Assembly (NCBI GenBank): GCA_013398055.1 | Contig: VZRS01010693.1 | Coordinates: 190,375 to 254,374, forward strand | Length of the DNA stretch: 64,000 nucleotides | Direction: 5' to 3' | From: Ifrita kowaldi | Taxonomy: Eukaryota; Chordata; Aves; Passeriformes; Cinclosomatidae | Shown: positions 1 through 11,000 of the stretch, piece by piece | Layout: each line of letters starts with the position of its first letter | How positions within the stretch are numbered: position 1 is the first letter of the stretch | Notes under the pieces: generated by a model | What the model was told of the DNA's origin: nothing | The model's database searches: none | Seen by the model: the letters and a program-made list of their open reading frames with translations, nothing else | Translations under genes and position numbers: made by a program

Positions 1-904
1 GTTTCCTAAATAGTATATGTCTAAATGTTCTTTATTATTGTGACTTGTCCTTTCACAAAGAAAATGAAGAGTAGACTGAAATTATTTTACTCTGTATGCA
101 GCACAACCATAGTAATCTGTAATTAATTCTAGATTTGGAGGATACCATCCCATCAAAAGTTTAGCTTTATAACCTGGTAATCCATATTTTCTTTTTCCTT
201 TCTCAACACAGCTGTTTGCAGCTTCTCTGTTTTCCCCCTTTCTCCTTTTCCACCCATCTTTCGCTCAGTTTTGTCCCCAGAGCAAGACTATACAAAAATC
301 AGCATCCTGTCACCACCACAGTCAGCAATGGGTAGCAGAAATAGCTTATTCCCGTTGAGTCTATCCCAGACTTTTGTCCTGCTTGGTTATAGAGGTTAGA
401 TTTGAATTCTGTCCAAATGAATTTTTTTGATGATGGCACAGACCAGATTCTTTGCATTTTAACCTCTGTGTGTGTGTGTGTGTGTATGTGAGAGTGTGTG
501 TGTGCGTGTGTGTGTGTGTATGTGAGTGTGTGTGTGTGTAGCAGAGAGGGAGACAGCTCCTGGAAATCTTACCACTTTCATTCCTATTGCTGTCTTCTAG
601 GATGTCCCTTTATGGTGTTAGTTTTCTGCTTCTGATTCATGTGATCTTGTTGTGCCATCCGTCTTTATTGTATGCTATCTCTGCACTTACTGAGCTGTTC
701 TGCCAAACGGGACAGCTGCTGGTTCAGTTGCTGCAGCATTGCCATGAAAAAAAAAGAGAAAAAAGTCTGTATGTATTAATTACAGTATATTTCCTCTATG
801 AAAAATATCTATTCTGCATTTCATTAAAAGTACATGAAAAGTAGATCTGATCCATGAAAGGACCATGCCCACAGCTAAATATCTACTTTATTTTTCCATT
901 ACAG
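1..904 (+). other. AKAP6: AKAP6 intron (3' end of the intron before the DICED exon)
   Basis: This is the 3' portion of the intron that ends at the AG at 903-904. A T-rich run (tttatttttccattacag) precedes the acceptor. In mammals the upstream coding exon ends with a VHLVQLK-like sequence, and nothing like it occurs in these 904 bases, so that exon lies outside the window. The stretch contains a GT microsatellite and an open frame at 587-844 with no recognisable protein similarity. Otherwise I see nothing in it. Confidence 0.85.
466..540. repeat. (GT)n microsatellite, interrupted
   Basis: About 75 bases of mainly GT dinucleotides, interrupted by TATGTGAGA, GC and TATGTGA variants. The arrangement suggests two or three GT blocks joined by imperfect units. 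The repeat lies in the intron about 365 bp upstream of the DICED exon. It is likely length-polymorphic and can form Z-DNA. Confidence 0.95.
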
Positions 905-1156
905 GATATTTGTGAAGATATATCTGATCACGTTGAACAAATTCATGCTCTGCTAGAGACTGAGTTTTCCCTGAAGCTTCTGTCTTACTCTGTCAATGTG
1001 ATAGTTGATATCCATACAGTGCAACTACTCTGGCACCAGCTACGTGTTTCTGTCCTGGTTCTGAGAGAGCGTATTCTCCAGGGACTACAAGACGCCAATG
1101 GAAACTACACCAGGCAGACTGATATTCTGCAAGCGTTTTCTGAAGAGACTAAAGAG
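905..1156 (+). CDS. AKAP6: AKAP6 coding exon, DICED to TKE (84 codons)
   Basis: Internal exon of the A-kinase anchoring protein 6 scaffold. The acceptor is ttacag and the donor is GAG|GTACAG at 1157. Both borders are in phase 0, so the exon is exactly 84 codons. The protein begins DICEDISDHVEQIHALLET and ends AFSEETKE, which I recognise as nearly identical to mammalian AKAP6 from about residue 109. It is predicted to be largely alpha-helical and contains a hydrophobic stretch (LLSYSVNVIVDIHTVQLLW) within a spectrin-like helical segment. This N-terminal part is present in the brain (alpha) isoform and, from family knowledge, absent from the muscle beta isoform. The open frame continues upstream to an ATG at 854, but that extension is intronic because the acceptor and the conserved D start at 905. 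Identity is very secure. Confidence 0.95.
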
Positions 1157-4100
1157 GTACAGTAACTACATCCAATTAAAAGAATTTCCTCTGTGTTCAA
1201 AGCAGCTCATCCCTCTTGCACATTTAAAATTGCTAGGATGATAGTTCTAAGGATGACTTACTTCTAGATATTTTGCTAAATTTTTTTAAAATTATTATTT
1301 TTTTAAAATCTTCATCTGATACCTGTTCTTGTTGAACCAAATTAGTGCAAATTAAGATCAACTTTCAGAACTGTCATGCTAGTGGCTAGCAATGTTTTCT
1401 CTTGATTGACATATTTTTCAGAAAGGATTTGAAAGACTTACAGAGGTGCATCCATTCCAAAGTTGTTCATCTGATCACTCGGGTATTTAAGGTTTACAGC
1501 CAATTCAAAAGTTAATTTCAGTTTGCAGTGATTTCTTCAGTGAAAGTTTAGACACTTCCTGCCTGCATACACAAATCTGAAGCTTACAAAGTGTTTCCAA
1601 AACTTTCCAGCCTAGGTCAACATTCTTTTATAGCAAGAGGACGGTCTTTTATTTGAGTGGTAACTCTGCATTCTGCCTTTAAGCAGTCACACATTTTGTC
1701 TGAGAAACAAAGATGAAAGAATCGTAAATTGTCTACTCTGATAGTATGCCAAATTCACACACGTAAATGGTTTGTAAACCTGGGTTCATTGAAATAAAAT
1801 GCCTTTTCCTTTGAATTTATCATTACTAATTTAACTTAGAAGGACACTACTGGCCTAATTTTTTAAACTTAATGAAGATGGATATTTTTAATAGGGTAAT
1901 TAATGGTTAATAGATGGCATGTAGAAGATTTTTCATTTGATGGATCTAAGATTAAGATAAAATGCTTTTATGATTAGATGCATTTACAGAAAGAGAACTC
2001 TAGATCAATGCAGTGAATTCTATGACCTGTGTTACAGAGGAAGTCAGAAGTCCCCTAGACATGTCCTGAATTTCATGTCACTCAAGTTCAAAGAGAAGGT
2101 GAATATTTCTCTGCTCCATGTTGGGTTTTATATTTGTCTTTGGCAGAACAAAGTGGGTGGTCCAGAAATCAATGCCTAGAGATGCCCAGGCCCACCTTCC
2201 ACACCCCCTCTTCCTGGTGTGTACATACCTGGCTGCCTCAGATTCAGTTTCTGCTTTGCTGTTGCTGGTAAACTGCTGGCAAGTCTGAAGGAAATCTACT
2301 CTTGTCTTAATATTCAGATTTGTGATTTAGTGGGAAGTCATTATTTTATGACAAGGTCATGGTAATTTCAAGACATAAAGAACGTGCATATTCAGGTCCT
2401 AAGGAACAGGAAATGTTCCATCTGGATCTGATTACAACTGCTATAAAAACATCCTTGCTATAGAGAAAAGGACTGACTGGGGAAGCAAAGATTGTTTTTC
2501 AGAGGGGAAAACACATGTTGCCAGGTAGGCTTACATGGTAATATAAAAGACAAAATATACTGACATCATTCCTTTTATCCACCTCAATTAAAACATAAAT
2601 AATATTTCATAAATTTAATAGCTAGCAATAGCAGGGACACAAAGTTGCTATCACGTTTCTGCCCTATTGCTTGAATAGGTTCACAGAAATTGCTCTGCGG
2701 TTTCTAACCTTGAGGTATTCCAGCTTTTTATGAGGTATTATATTTATGAGGATAATGGCTTTAGTTGATGAATATAAAAAATAAATAAAATAGAATGTAG
2801 GGGCAATTGTATCTACTCCTACAATCATATCTTTTTGGTGTTTCTCCCCCTCCTTTCCCAGACATGACTACATTATAGGACTAGTAAGTGCCTCACGATA
2901 CAAATATTTTCCTTTAGGGATTTTCACGCATAGGCGAATAGTGAGTCCGTTTGAAAAAATCTAGAAACCTTTGCCCACACAGATAGATATTCCCTGGAGA
3001 AACATCCTCCTAATTTTCAGTACCCCTTTGGGGTTATGAACCAGGAATGCCAGTTTATTTTCTCTCCTAAGACTGAGAACTCATCTGGTTTGAAATTAAA
3101 AGAAGGAAGGTTTCACACACAGTTATGAATTCTATTTTGGAATTCACTAGTGTAGGACACTTAGAAGTGCAAATAAGTTTAAAAAAATGTGAAAACTGAG
3201 CAAAGATTAGAGGAATTGTAACCTCTAGATGAGTAAATCCCTAGGCTGTTCCTTATGGTTGGTAGAATCTGGGAGTGAGGGTAGAAATGTGTGTAGAAGG
3301 CCTGTGTATATATACCCATGTCTTTGAGCTCAGCTAGCAGAAAATGTTTTGAAATGATGCAGAAACAAGACACTGGGCCAGAAGGAAATTTGATCTGAAC
3401 AAACTTCACATGCTATGCTTTTCTGTAGTTCATGAACCTATAATTTCACAAAATATTTGGCTCATTCCTTAAGTCTACTCTGTTCTGCATGATGCTGAAG
3501 AGCAGCTTTGGCAGCCAACATTAACCAAGGAGTTCCTTAGAAGAAGTGAAGTGCCAAGGTTTCTTTGGTGTTCAGTGAGACTGTTTGATCATGCTAATAT
3601 TCACTGTCATTTCACAGAATGCACAATCAATCACAGCCCCATCTGGGCTGTATTTACACTGTAGCCGTATCACCCATAAATATGCACAAGCTGTCCTCAG
3701 CATAATGGACAGGGATAACCGTGGCAGAGTAGCTACCAAAATCCACGAGTGTACAGCACAGGCTGGACTGGCCTGGTTAGGTACCCAGCTCATCACTGAG
3801 CAGGCAGTAAGTGTGCTTTAGGCTGTCCCAGCAGTGCCACACCCAGCAGGATACAGCGGGAAAGGGCACACAAAACTTTACGGCTTGGAGGAAATAGAGG
3901 CAACAATGATGCAAGCTGTCTGCTGTGGCAGAGATGCAAAATTAAGAAAGTAATTGTTTTAATAAAAAAAAACTTTGAAGAGTTAAGATTTTGAAGGACC
4001 ATTTCTCCTTCAGGAATTAATCAGAGATAGTTAAGAAGGAAAGAAAACTAAGTTCTGTGCAGCCTGAGTTGTATGTCAGAACTGAGAAACCAGGAAGTAA

Positions 4101-6243
4101 GAAAAAGAACAGGCTTTGGTAAAATACAGCAAATCCCTATGTTCTCAAACAGAAATATCTTACACATTAAATAAGTTCATTTGAAAAAGTAAAAAAACCG
4201 GCTGAATTTTACGGCTTTAAACATAAATACAAGAAGTATTGGAAACAGCCCAGAGACCTTTAAAGGAAGCATTTCTACATGAAAAGGGAAAAAAAAACCT
4301 AGGGCATTTGTATTGGTAGCCATACAAATAATTAAATTAAATATTTTTCTGAGATAAAACCAATGAAATGCCAGTATTAACTGGCATTAAATAAAACTCA
4401 TCCGAAGCACACATTTCAGAGGCTGCTTGGAAAATGACCAAGCAAGATGGCTTAATACATATGATTGTAAATTTTATTAAAGTTAATAAACACATTTTTA
4501 AGAGACGAAGGAATGGAGCTCATTATTCAGAAAGTAGAAAGGCTTTTAGGGCCTTGGAAAGGGTTTTGATTTATATATGGCTTTACAGTTTCTAATAATT
4601 TCCTGAGATTAGAAGGACAATGCAGATGTAATAGTGGTTGTTTAGTCACCATTTTCCTTAACAAATGCAGCTCCAATATATAAATTTGACAGATTTATAG
4701 AAAATTCCCCGTTTAATTCTGAGCTGTTGACAATGCCAAATTTGTGGCATGGGATCTACATCTGGATAGAATATGTTCAATAAGAGATACATTCAGTATC
4801 CAAGACAATGGCTGATAAATACCCTTGTAGTAAATTTTTTCTGTAAATATTTTTAGCTGGAGGATTTTGTTCTATTTTTACTTTGAGTAATGCAAGGGGG
4901 CGGGGGGGTGGGTGGAGTACAGGGCTTGGATATTGTATGTTTTTATGTTTATGGGAGTTGGCAAACAACAGCCTTCTTTACTGAGATGTTTCTTGTTCAG
5001 ACCAAATCCAAGCAGTTTACAGTGAGATGTAGAGATTACTTGGTTATTTCACCTTCTTCAAGCATGATGCTAAAGGTCTTTCAACTATGGATTTGGGCAA
5101 TGTAGTGAGACAAGTCATTCCAGAGAATAATTCAGACATAAACCTATTGTGGATACTCAGGAGTTTGCTTCAAAAAACTACAATGAGAACAAACCTGGAA
5201 AGAAAGACCAGTATACTGATTTAGGCATGTAAAGTTAGAATCCTAGAACATGAATTTCTCCCCTTCGTGATGCTTTTTTTTTGAAGTAGTCTCTATAAGC
5301 AAAAGTCCTGTATATGTATTAGAAGATCTATTGAAAATATGCTTACGCTGTATACTAAATATAATTTTGCCATGATTGTTATTTATCATGCAGTATTTGG
5401 CCCTTAATCTCATCAGATTTTTTTTACTGTCCTTCAAATAAGACCAAAATATCTATAAGCACTAATTTGACTTTGATCTTAAAATCTCATTTGCCACCTG
5501 AGATGGTCTCCTCTGGCTATGTCCATGTTTCTGAGATTGAAGGACTTCCACTGAGAAAATATTGACAAGGGGAGGCTGGAGGCTTAGCGTTCCTGGCTGT
5601 AGTTTCTTTTCCTTCTGCAGTTTTTCATTTGTGCTCTAAATATCTGGCAAATAAATTTTCAGGTGATAATGCAACAAAAAAGTGAGATGTAATTAGAAAT
5701 CTCTATCTTATAATTATGGGAACAAATGTCCATCATTGCCACATGATGCTTGGAAAAAACATTCTGCCAATCAACTGAAAGACCGTGGAGCAGCATGGAT
5801 TTTTGAGATCACAAGATTAACAAGGAGACTGGTACATTCAGCAGCCCCCAAGGTACTCTTCCTCCTGCTTGAGGTAGTTAACACAGGAAATATTTCAAGT
5901 CTGTTGTATGGGATTTCTGAGTTCCCACCTACACAGTAAGTAAAACTGAAAGCAGAATTAAACAAGGAAAATACCAATAAAAAGGTGAACTGCTGTTTTT
6001 AGGTAACTTGCTGCACCAGACTGAAAGGAAGCATTTTTCAGCTTATTGCCATTTTTAGCTCCCAAATACTTCAGAATGGGTACCTCATCTGCAGGGTACT
6101 GCAAAGAGAGGCAGGTCAGTGATAGATCCTTTTCTAGATATTAGGCAGTGAAACACAGGAATTATTTTTTGCTTCATTACTTTGTGTGTTCTGTATATGA
6201 AAAATAATTTTCTAAAAAAGTACCATTTCTTTGTGTATTTCAG
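1157..6243 (+). other. AKAP6: AKAP6 intron, 5.09 kb
   Basis: The intron runs from the donor GTACAG to the acceptor tttgtgtatttcag before GATCGTCTT. No conserved coding exon was seen in it. In mammals the short beta isoform is transcribed from an alternative first exon upstream of the large exon, so an untranslated first exon could lie here, but I cannot point to one. The only compositional outlier is a G-quadruplex/GC-box motif at 4896-4912. Short open frames at 3179-4002 occur on both strands and match nothing I know. Confidence 0.85.
4896..4912 (+). promoter_or_regulatory. Putative G-quadruplex / GC-box motif
   Basis: A run of five G, C, seven G, T, three G, T, two G sits in otherwise AT-rich intron. 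The seven-G run can be split with a one-base loop, which gives four G-tracts of at least three with one-base loops. That is the most stable class of G-quadruplex motif. The core GGGGGCGGGG also fits an Sp1/KLF GC box. It lies 1.3 kb upstream of the large exon, where an alternative first exon for the short AKAP6 isoform could be located. Function is inferred from the motif only. Confidence 0.45.
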
Positions 6244-8040
6244 GATCGTCTTGACTCTTTAACTGAAGTTGATGATTCTGGACAGTTAACCATCAAATGT
6301 TCTCAAAATTACTTGTCCCTGGATTGTGGTATTACTGCATTTGAACTATCTGACTACAGTCCTAGTGAGGATTTGCTTGGTGCTCTGGATGATATGACCT
6401 CCAGTCAAGGGAAGGCAAAATCATTTGAATCCTGGAACTACAGTGAGATGGATAAGGAATTTCCAGGACTTATCAGAAGTGTGGGTTTACTTGCAGTAGC
6501 AACAGATTCCATTGCTTCCCAGTGTAATGAAGCATTGAAGGAGAAAGAAAATCATGTACCTCTTTCAGCAGAAGATGGAGAAGAAAGCAAAGACAAGAAA
6601 GCATCACATGACCTCTCACTAGCATCTTCTTCTGCAAATTCCTCTCTTTCTAAAGGACCTTGCTCTGAAAATGGTGTTTTACCTACTGACAGCAAAGCAA
6701 ATGGTGTTTTACCTACTGACAGCAAAGTATCGAAGAATCCAGAATGCAATCTTCCACAGCACACTGGTGAAAAAATCAAACACTCTCACTGTGAAAATTC
6801 AACACCTAAGAGGTCCATAAGAGACTGCTTTAACTATAATGAAGACTCTCCTACACAGCCTACATTGCCAAAAAGAGGTCTATTTCTGAAAGATGATGTG
6901 TTTAAAGATTATATGGAAGCCAATGATTTAAAAAGGCAAATCTGTCAAATAGTTAAAAATGAAATGAGTAGAAGTACACCCTCATTGTTAGATCCACCAG
7001 ACAGGTCCAAGCTTTGCCTGGCTTTACAGTCGACCTATACTAACAGTCCATCTGCAGTTAGTCAGTCATACGATTGCTTAAATACAATAAGTGATAAAAA
7101 TCTTGAGTACACTATAAATAATCACTTTAAAGACAGTCCCATCATTCTAGGAAAGTCTACTTTCTACACTTGTAAAGAAAAATCAAAGCACAATAAGTCC
7201 CATGATTCTCCAGAGAAAGTGAAAACTGACAGAACACCTGGAAGTATGTGTAAAACAGCTCCATCAACACAAGCCAAGAAAAGAGGATGTTCTCTACAGA
7301 ATGGGATTACTTCTCATAACTCTAAGTCTCTGGAGGAGACAGAAACGGATTCTTCTGCATCATCAGATTCTTGTAACCAGAGAGAGCCAAATGGGCAATC
7401 ACAAAGTAAAACTGAGCCCTTCAGTTCACCAACTCATAGCCAAAAGAGTGCTTCTTCAGCTGGTTCTGAGCTTTCCAACTCATCCCCTCTTCTTCTGAGA
7501 AGAAAGAAAAATAAAAGCTTATCCTCAACACCACAAAAAACCAGTAAGGACAGTGAGGTGTGGTATGGATCTGATGAATATTTAGCACTTCCTTCACATC
7601 TCAAACAGACTGAAGTTTTAGCTTTAAAACTAGAAAATTTGACCAAGTTGCTGCCCCAAAAGCCCAGAAGGGAAACCATTCAAAACATTGATGACTGGGA
7701 GCTGTCAGAAATGAACTCAGATTCAGAAATGTATCCAACATACCAGACAAAAAAGCACAAAAAAAGGGGCAGAATTTCACCAAGTTCTTCAAGTGATATA
7801 GTATCCTCCTTAGGCGACAGTATTGAATCTGGGCCTCTCAGTGATATTCTCTCTGATGAAGATCTTTGTATGCCTGCATCTTGCATTAAAAAATACATTG
7901 AAGAAAAGTCAGAAAGAACTGCTGCTACACAGCTCACTGGGAATGAGACTTCTCCTTCAAATAAATCAGCTTTAATTCATCAACTGATGCAAGATATACA
8001 ACACCAAGAGAATTATGAAACCATATGGGAAAAAATTGAG
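6244..8040 (+). CDS. AKAP6: AKAP6 large coding exon, Ser/Thr-rich docking region (599 codons)
   Basis: The exon runs from acceptor tatttcag to donor GAG|GTAAGG, phase 0 at both ends, with no internal stop. It starts DRLDSLTEVDDSGQLTIKCS. Three blocks are strongly like mammalian AKAP6: residues 1-85 of the exon; a middle block containing STPKRSIRDCFNYNEDSPTQ; and the C-terminal third with WYGSDEYLALPSHLKQTEV, a Ser/Asp/Glu-rich IESGPLSDILSDE stretch and SALIHQLMQDIQHQENYE. Between them lies fast-evolving, low-complexity, Ser-, Lys- and Asn-rich sequence predicted to be disordered. From family knowledge this part of the scaffold binds adenylyl cyclase 5, PDK1 and MEF2. Oddities are an exact in-frame 10-residue duplication (6670-6729), an RRET motif (7666-7677) that fits a basophilic kinase site, and an internal ATG at 6394. 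The last residues (YETIWEKIE) lead into the first spectrin repeat in the next exon. Identity is certain; the binding roles are transferred from mammals. Confidence 0.97.
6394..6396 (+). promoter_or_regulatory. AKAP6: Candidate internal start codon of the short (mAKAP-beta) isoform
   Basis: In-frame ATG at codon 51 of the large exon, in the sequence context LDD-M-TSSQ, with G at -3 (GATGATATGA). By counting along the mammalian protein from memory, this Met falls at about residue 243. That is close to residue 245, where the striated-muscle beta isoform is reported to begin, and the surrounding residues are conserved. It is a start only in transcripts that begin downstream of the DICED exon; in the alpha isoform it is simply an internal Met. 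The two-residue difference is within my counting error. Confidence 0.55.
6670..6729 (+). repeat. AKAP6: In-frame 30-bp tandem duplication within AKAP6 coding sequence
   Basis: Two adjacent 30-base units (6670-6699 and 6700-6729) encode NGVLPTDSKA and NGVLPTDSKV. The units differ at one base, in the last codon (GCA/GTA). The length is a multiple of three, so the frame is kept. It lies in the disordered, poorly conserved part of the large exon. The near-identity of synonymous positions means the duplication is recent. Confidence 0.95.
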
Positions 8041-11000
8041 GTAAGGCAATAATCCTATACTCTTTTGCTGTGTTCTTGAAAAGCCTGTATGTGGAGATGG
8101 AGCTGCTGGCAGGGATAGAGTTGCTTTCTTGTTTTCTTCTAATGCTGAAAATAGTCTCATCCAGTGGCTGCTGGAAGTAGAGAACAGCAGCAATTATTGT
8201 AATTATAATAGATTGAAGTTAACTTTAACTAACTATACAGAATTTGCCTATAGTATTTTACTTACATCAATGCCTTTAAACTTGGTAAAACATTATTTTA
8301 CCAACAGCACTTCTCTTTGCCAAGATTGGGTACGTGACAAGCTACTTTCTGTAGGAAGGAAAAAATAAACATTAGAGAATCAGGGATCTTAGTTGTATTT
8401 GAATGAAGCTATACTTAATATCACCTGCTTATTTTCTTCATTAAAAAGATTTGCTTTAGTCCAAGAACAGGAATTCCTGTCAAATTAAGTATAATAACAA
8501 CATTTCTTTTTAATTACTTCTCTTCCCTTGCAGTGATTATTTTCCCTCCTCTTGGTGGAACTAAGCATAACTTTTTTTTATTAACTTAAATAATCATTCT
8601 TAAATAACAGCAATGCATTAGTGCAACATGCTAGAGCAATAATGATATACTATTCCATTAAACTTCAGATGAGATGGGATTTTATTGAGAAGTTTTTGAG
8701 AAAAAAGATAACCTTTGGAAAGGGAAGTGAATTTGAATGAATAATCAGATAAAGACCATGCCATCTCACTAATATAATTCTTAGATTCCATTCACAGTAA
8801 ATGTTTGTTTCAGTTTTCTGATGTATTTATCTTCCAGGCCGTTGTAGAGAGCTCTCCAACTCAGAGCATTTCATGTCCATCCTCAACAGCATTTAAGTTT
8901 TCAGAAAAGAAAGCTGCATCTCTATTAGATTTCAAAGTGTTTTAAAATTCATAGCGCGTGCATTAGAGGGTGATGTTGGCATCTAAATGCTAAATCTGAT
9001 ATCTGCAATATCTTTTGTATTATCAGGTTGTGTATGAGCTGAGGAAAAAAAAAGGACTTTTTTTATATGGCCAGAAAGTCCTTCTTACCAAGCATGATTT
9101 CTGTAACTTTTGAAGGCATGGGAAGTATTGTGACTAGTAGGGAAATAATTGAGCTAGAGACATTTGAGTATAGAGCTGGGGTAGAAAAATACAGAAAGAG
9201 AAATTTCTTCTTAAACAAAAACAAATGAGGGTGCAGCAGCTGTCAGCTCTACAGGGCAGTGCTTAATGATGCAAGTTGTTCCTTCCATCTTCATGGCTGG
9301 GGTCCATCTTCCAGACTTTGATGAAAGAACTGTCTTTGTAAGTGCAAATAGTTTCTGTCCTTAAGTTTGTGTAAGTGTTGAAAATTAGTCCAGCTGAAGC
9401 TGACTGATACAAAGCCCTTCATTCTGTGAAAGCAAAAAAGCCCATCAAAGCTGCTTGTGAATACATAAGATGCTGTCTTTCAAATGACACTACAAGTGCC
9501 TGTTTAAGAATGGAATTGTTGAGTGTCTAGGGACCAGTGCCTTCCACTTGATGCTGACTTCCTTTTGGCAAGAAACAGGTGGCAGAGAAACATTTTGTAT
9601 CATACTCTCAAACCATCATATTTATTTTTATCAAACTTTTGAAAAGGTAATTCTCTTTTGAGGGCCCATCTGTCTTTGTGTGAGTCCTTGCAGCTGCAGT
9701 TCAGTCCTACCAGATTGGAGGAGTAAGAATCAGCTGTAACAACTGGCTGCAGTTGTAAACACCCTCTTCCTCTCCATACCCATCCTTTCCTCACCTCCTC
9801 TGCAGAGTGGATTGAGTTTGTGACAGCAGTTAAAAGTAGTTAGCTGTTCTGTGGCCTGAATAAACCTTTCTAGCTAGTGACTCCAGGTGCTGCTCTTGTC
9901 CTTGAGGAACTTTACTGCTGCTGACACTGCTCCTTCTACAATTTCTCAGTGTTCCTGGTTGTGATAAATATTTGGAAAATGTTAATGTGGAGTTTGAAAA
10001 TAATCTTATGAAGTATGTTTGGCTCATAGTAAAAGAAGAGCTTTAAACAGAAAGAAGAGCAGATGCAAAGAGGACTGCTAGGAAAAGAGAGAGAGAGCTC
10101 AGCATTCCATGCACTTAAAAGCAGTACATCAGTAAGCTTCCTATTTCACTAAATGTGCTTCCTGAATAGTGACTAAAAATAATCAGGTGAAATTTTTTTA
10201 AATACTTAAGAAAAATTATACTATTTTAAAGAAATATAAGTTTTTCCCAAGCTGCTTATTTACCCAAGTTTTTCTATTGTTGCTAGTTATTAAACCTTCT
10301 GCTTGTAAGACTAGTTAAAAACCAATTTTTCACTTTTTCAGAAGCTCTAACCAAGGTAAATCCTGCCTCAGTGACAATATGATGTCTTGCTGAGATACTT
10401 TAATTTGACATAAGTAATAAGAAAAGAGAAAATTCCCCCCTTATGTGATGCTATGAAATATTGCGAACAAAAAAGAATCTACGTAGAAATACTGTACCTG
10501 TGTCATGATTAAGTTCTTTCTTTTGTTGTATCTCCCGTTTCATAATTCCCTAAGACAAGAATCAAAAATGTGCCATTGTTTTTTTCAATTATTGTAAATT
10601 TGCTCTTGTGTTAATTCTGTTGTCTAAGAAGATGTATCCCACTAAAAAAGGAGTTTCTTGATTTCACAAATACATGTCTTAGCAATAATTCAGTACTGCT
10701 TTTTTTGTGCTGAAGAAGTCAGATCTGAACAGTGAACCTCATTTTAAGGACAGAAGAAGCATGCTTATTCCCATTAGTAATCCAGTTACACTGCTGCAGA
10801 TGCCTAGCATGATGTATTTTATTTATTAAGATTGTAAACAAAACTAAAATAACTTAGTCTTTCATTTTGGGATTATGACACCTTAGGAACTACTGGCAGT
10901 CTCAAAATCATTAAAAATCCTATTTTAGCTAGGTAATAGGAAAAACAAGGAAATATTGGTATTTTATTATGATTATTATGGGAATAATTTTGAATTTGTA

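Noticed and set aside
587..1165. ATG-started frames at 587-844 and 854-1165 as possible first exon or small secreted protein
   Set aside because: The 587 frame has a hydrophobic start but no family match and lies in intron. The 854 ATG only extends the true exon upstream, whereas the acceptor and the conserved DICED start fix the exon start at 905.
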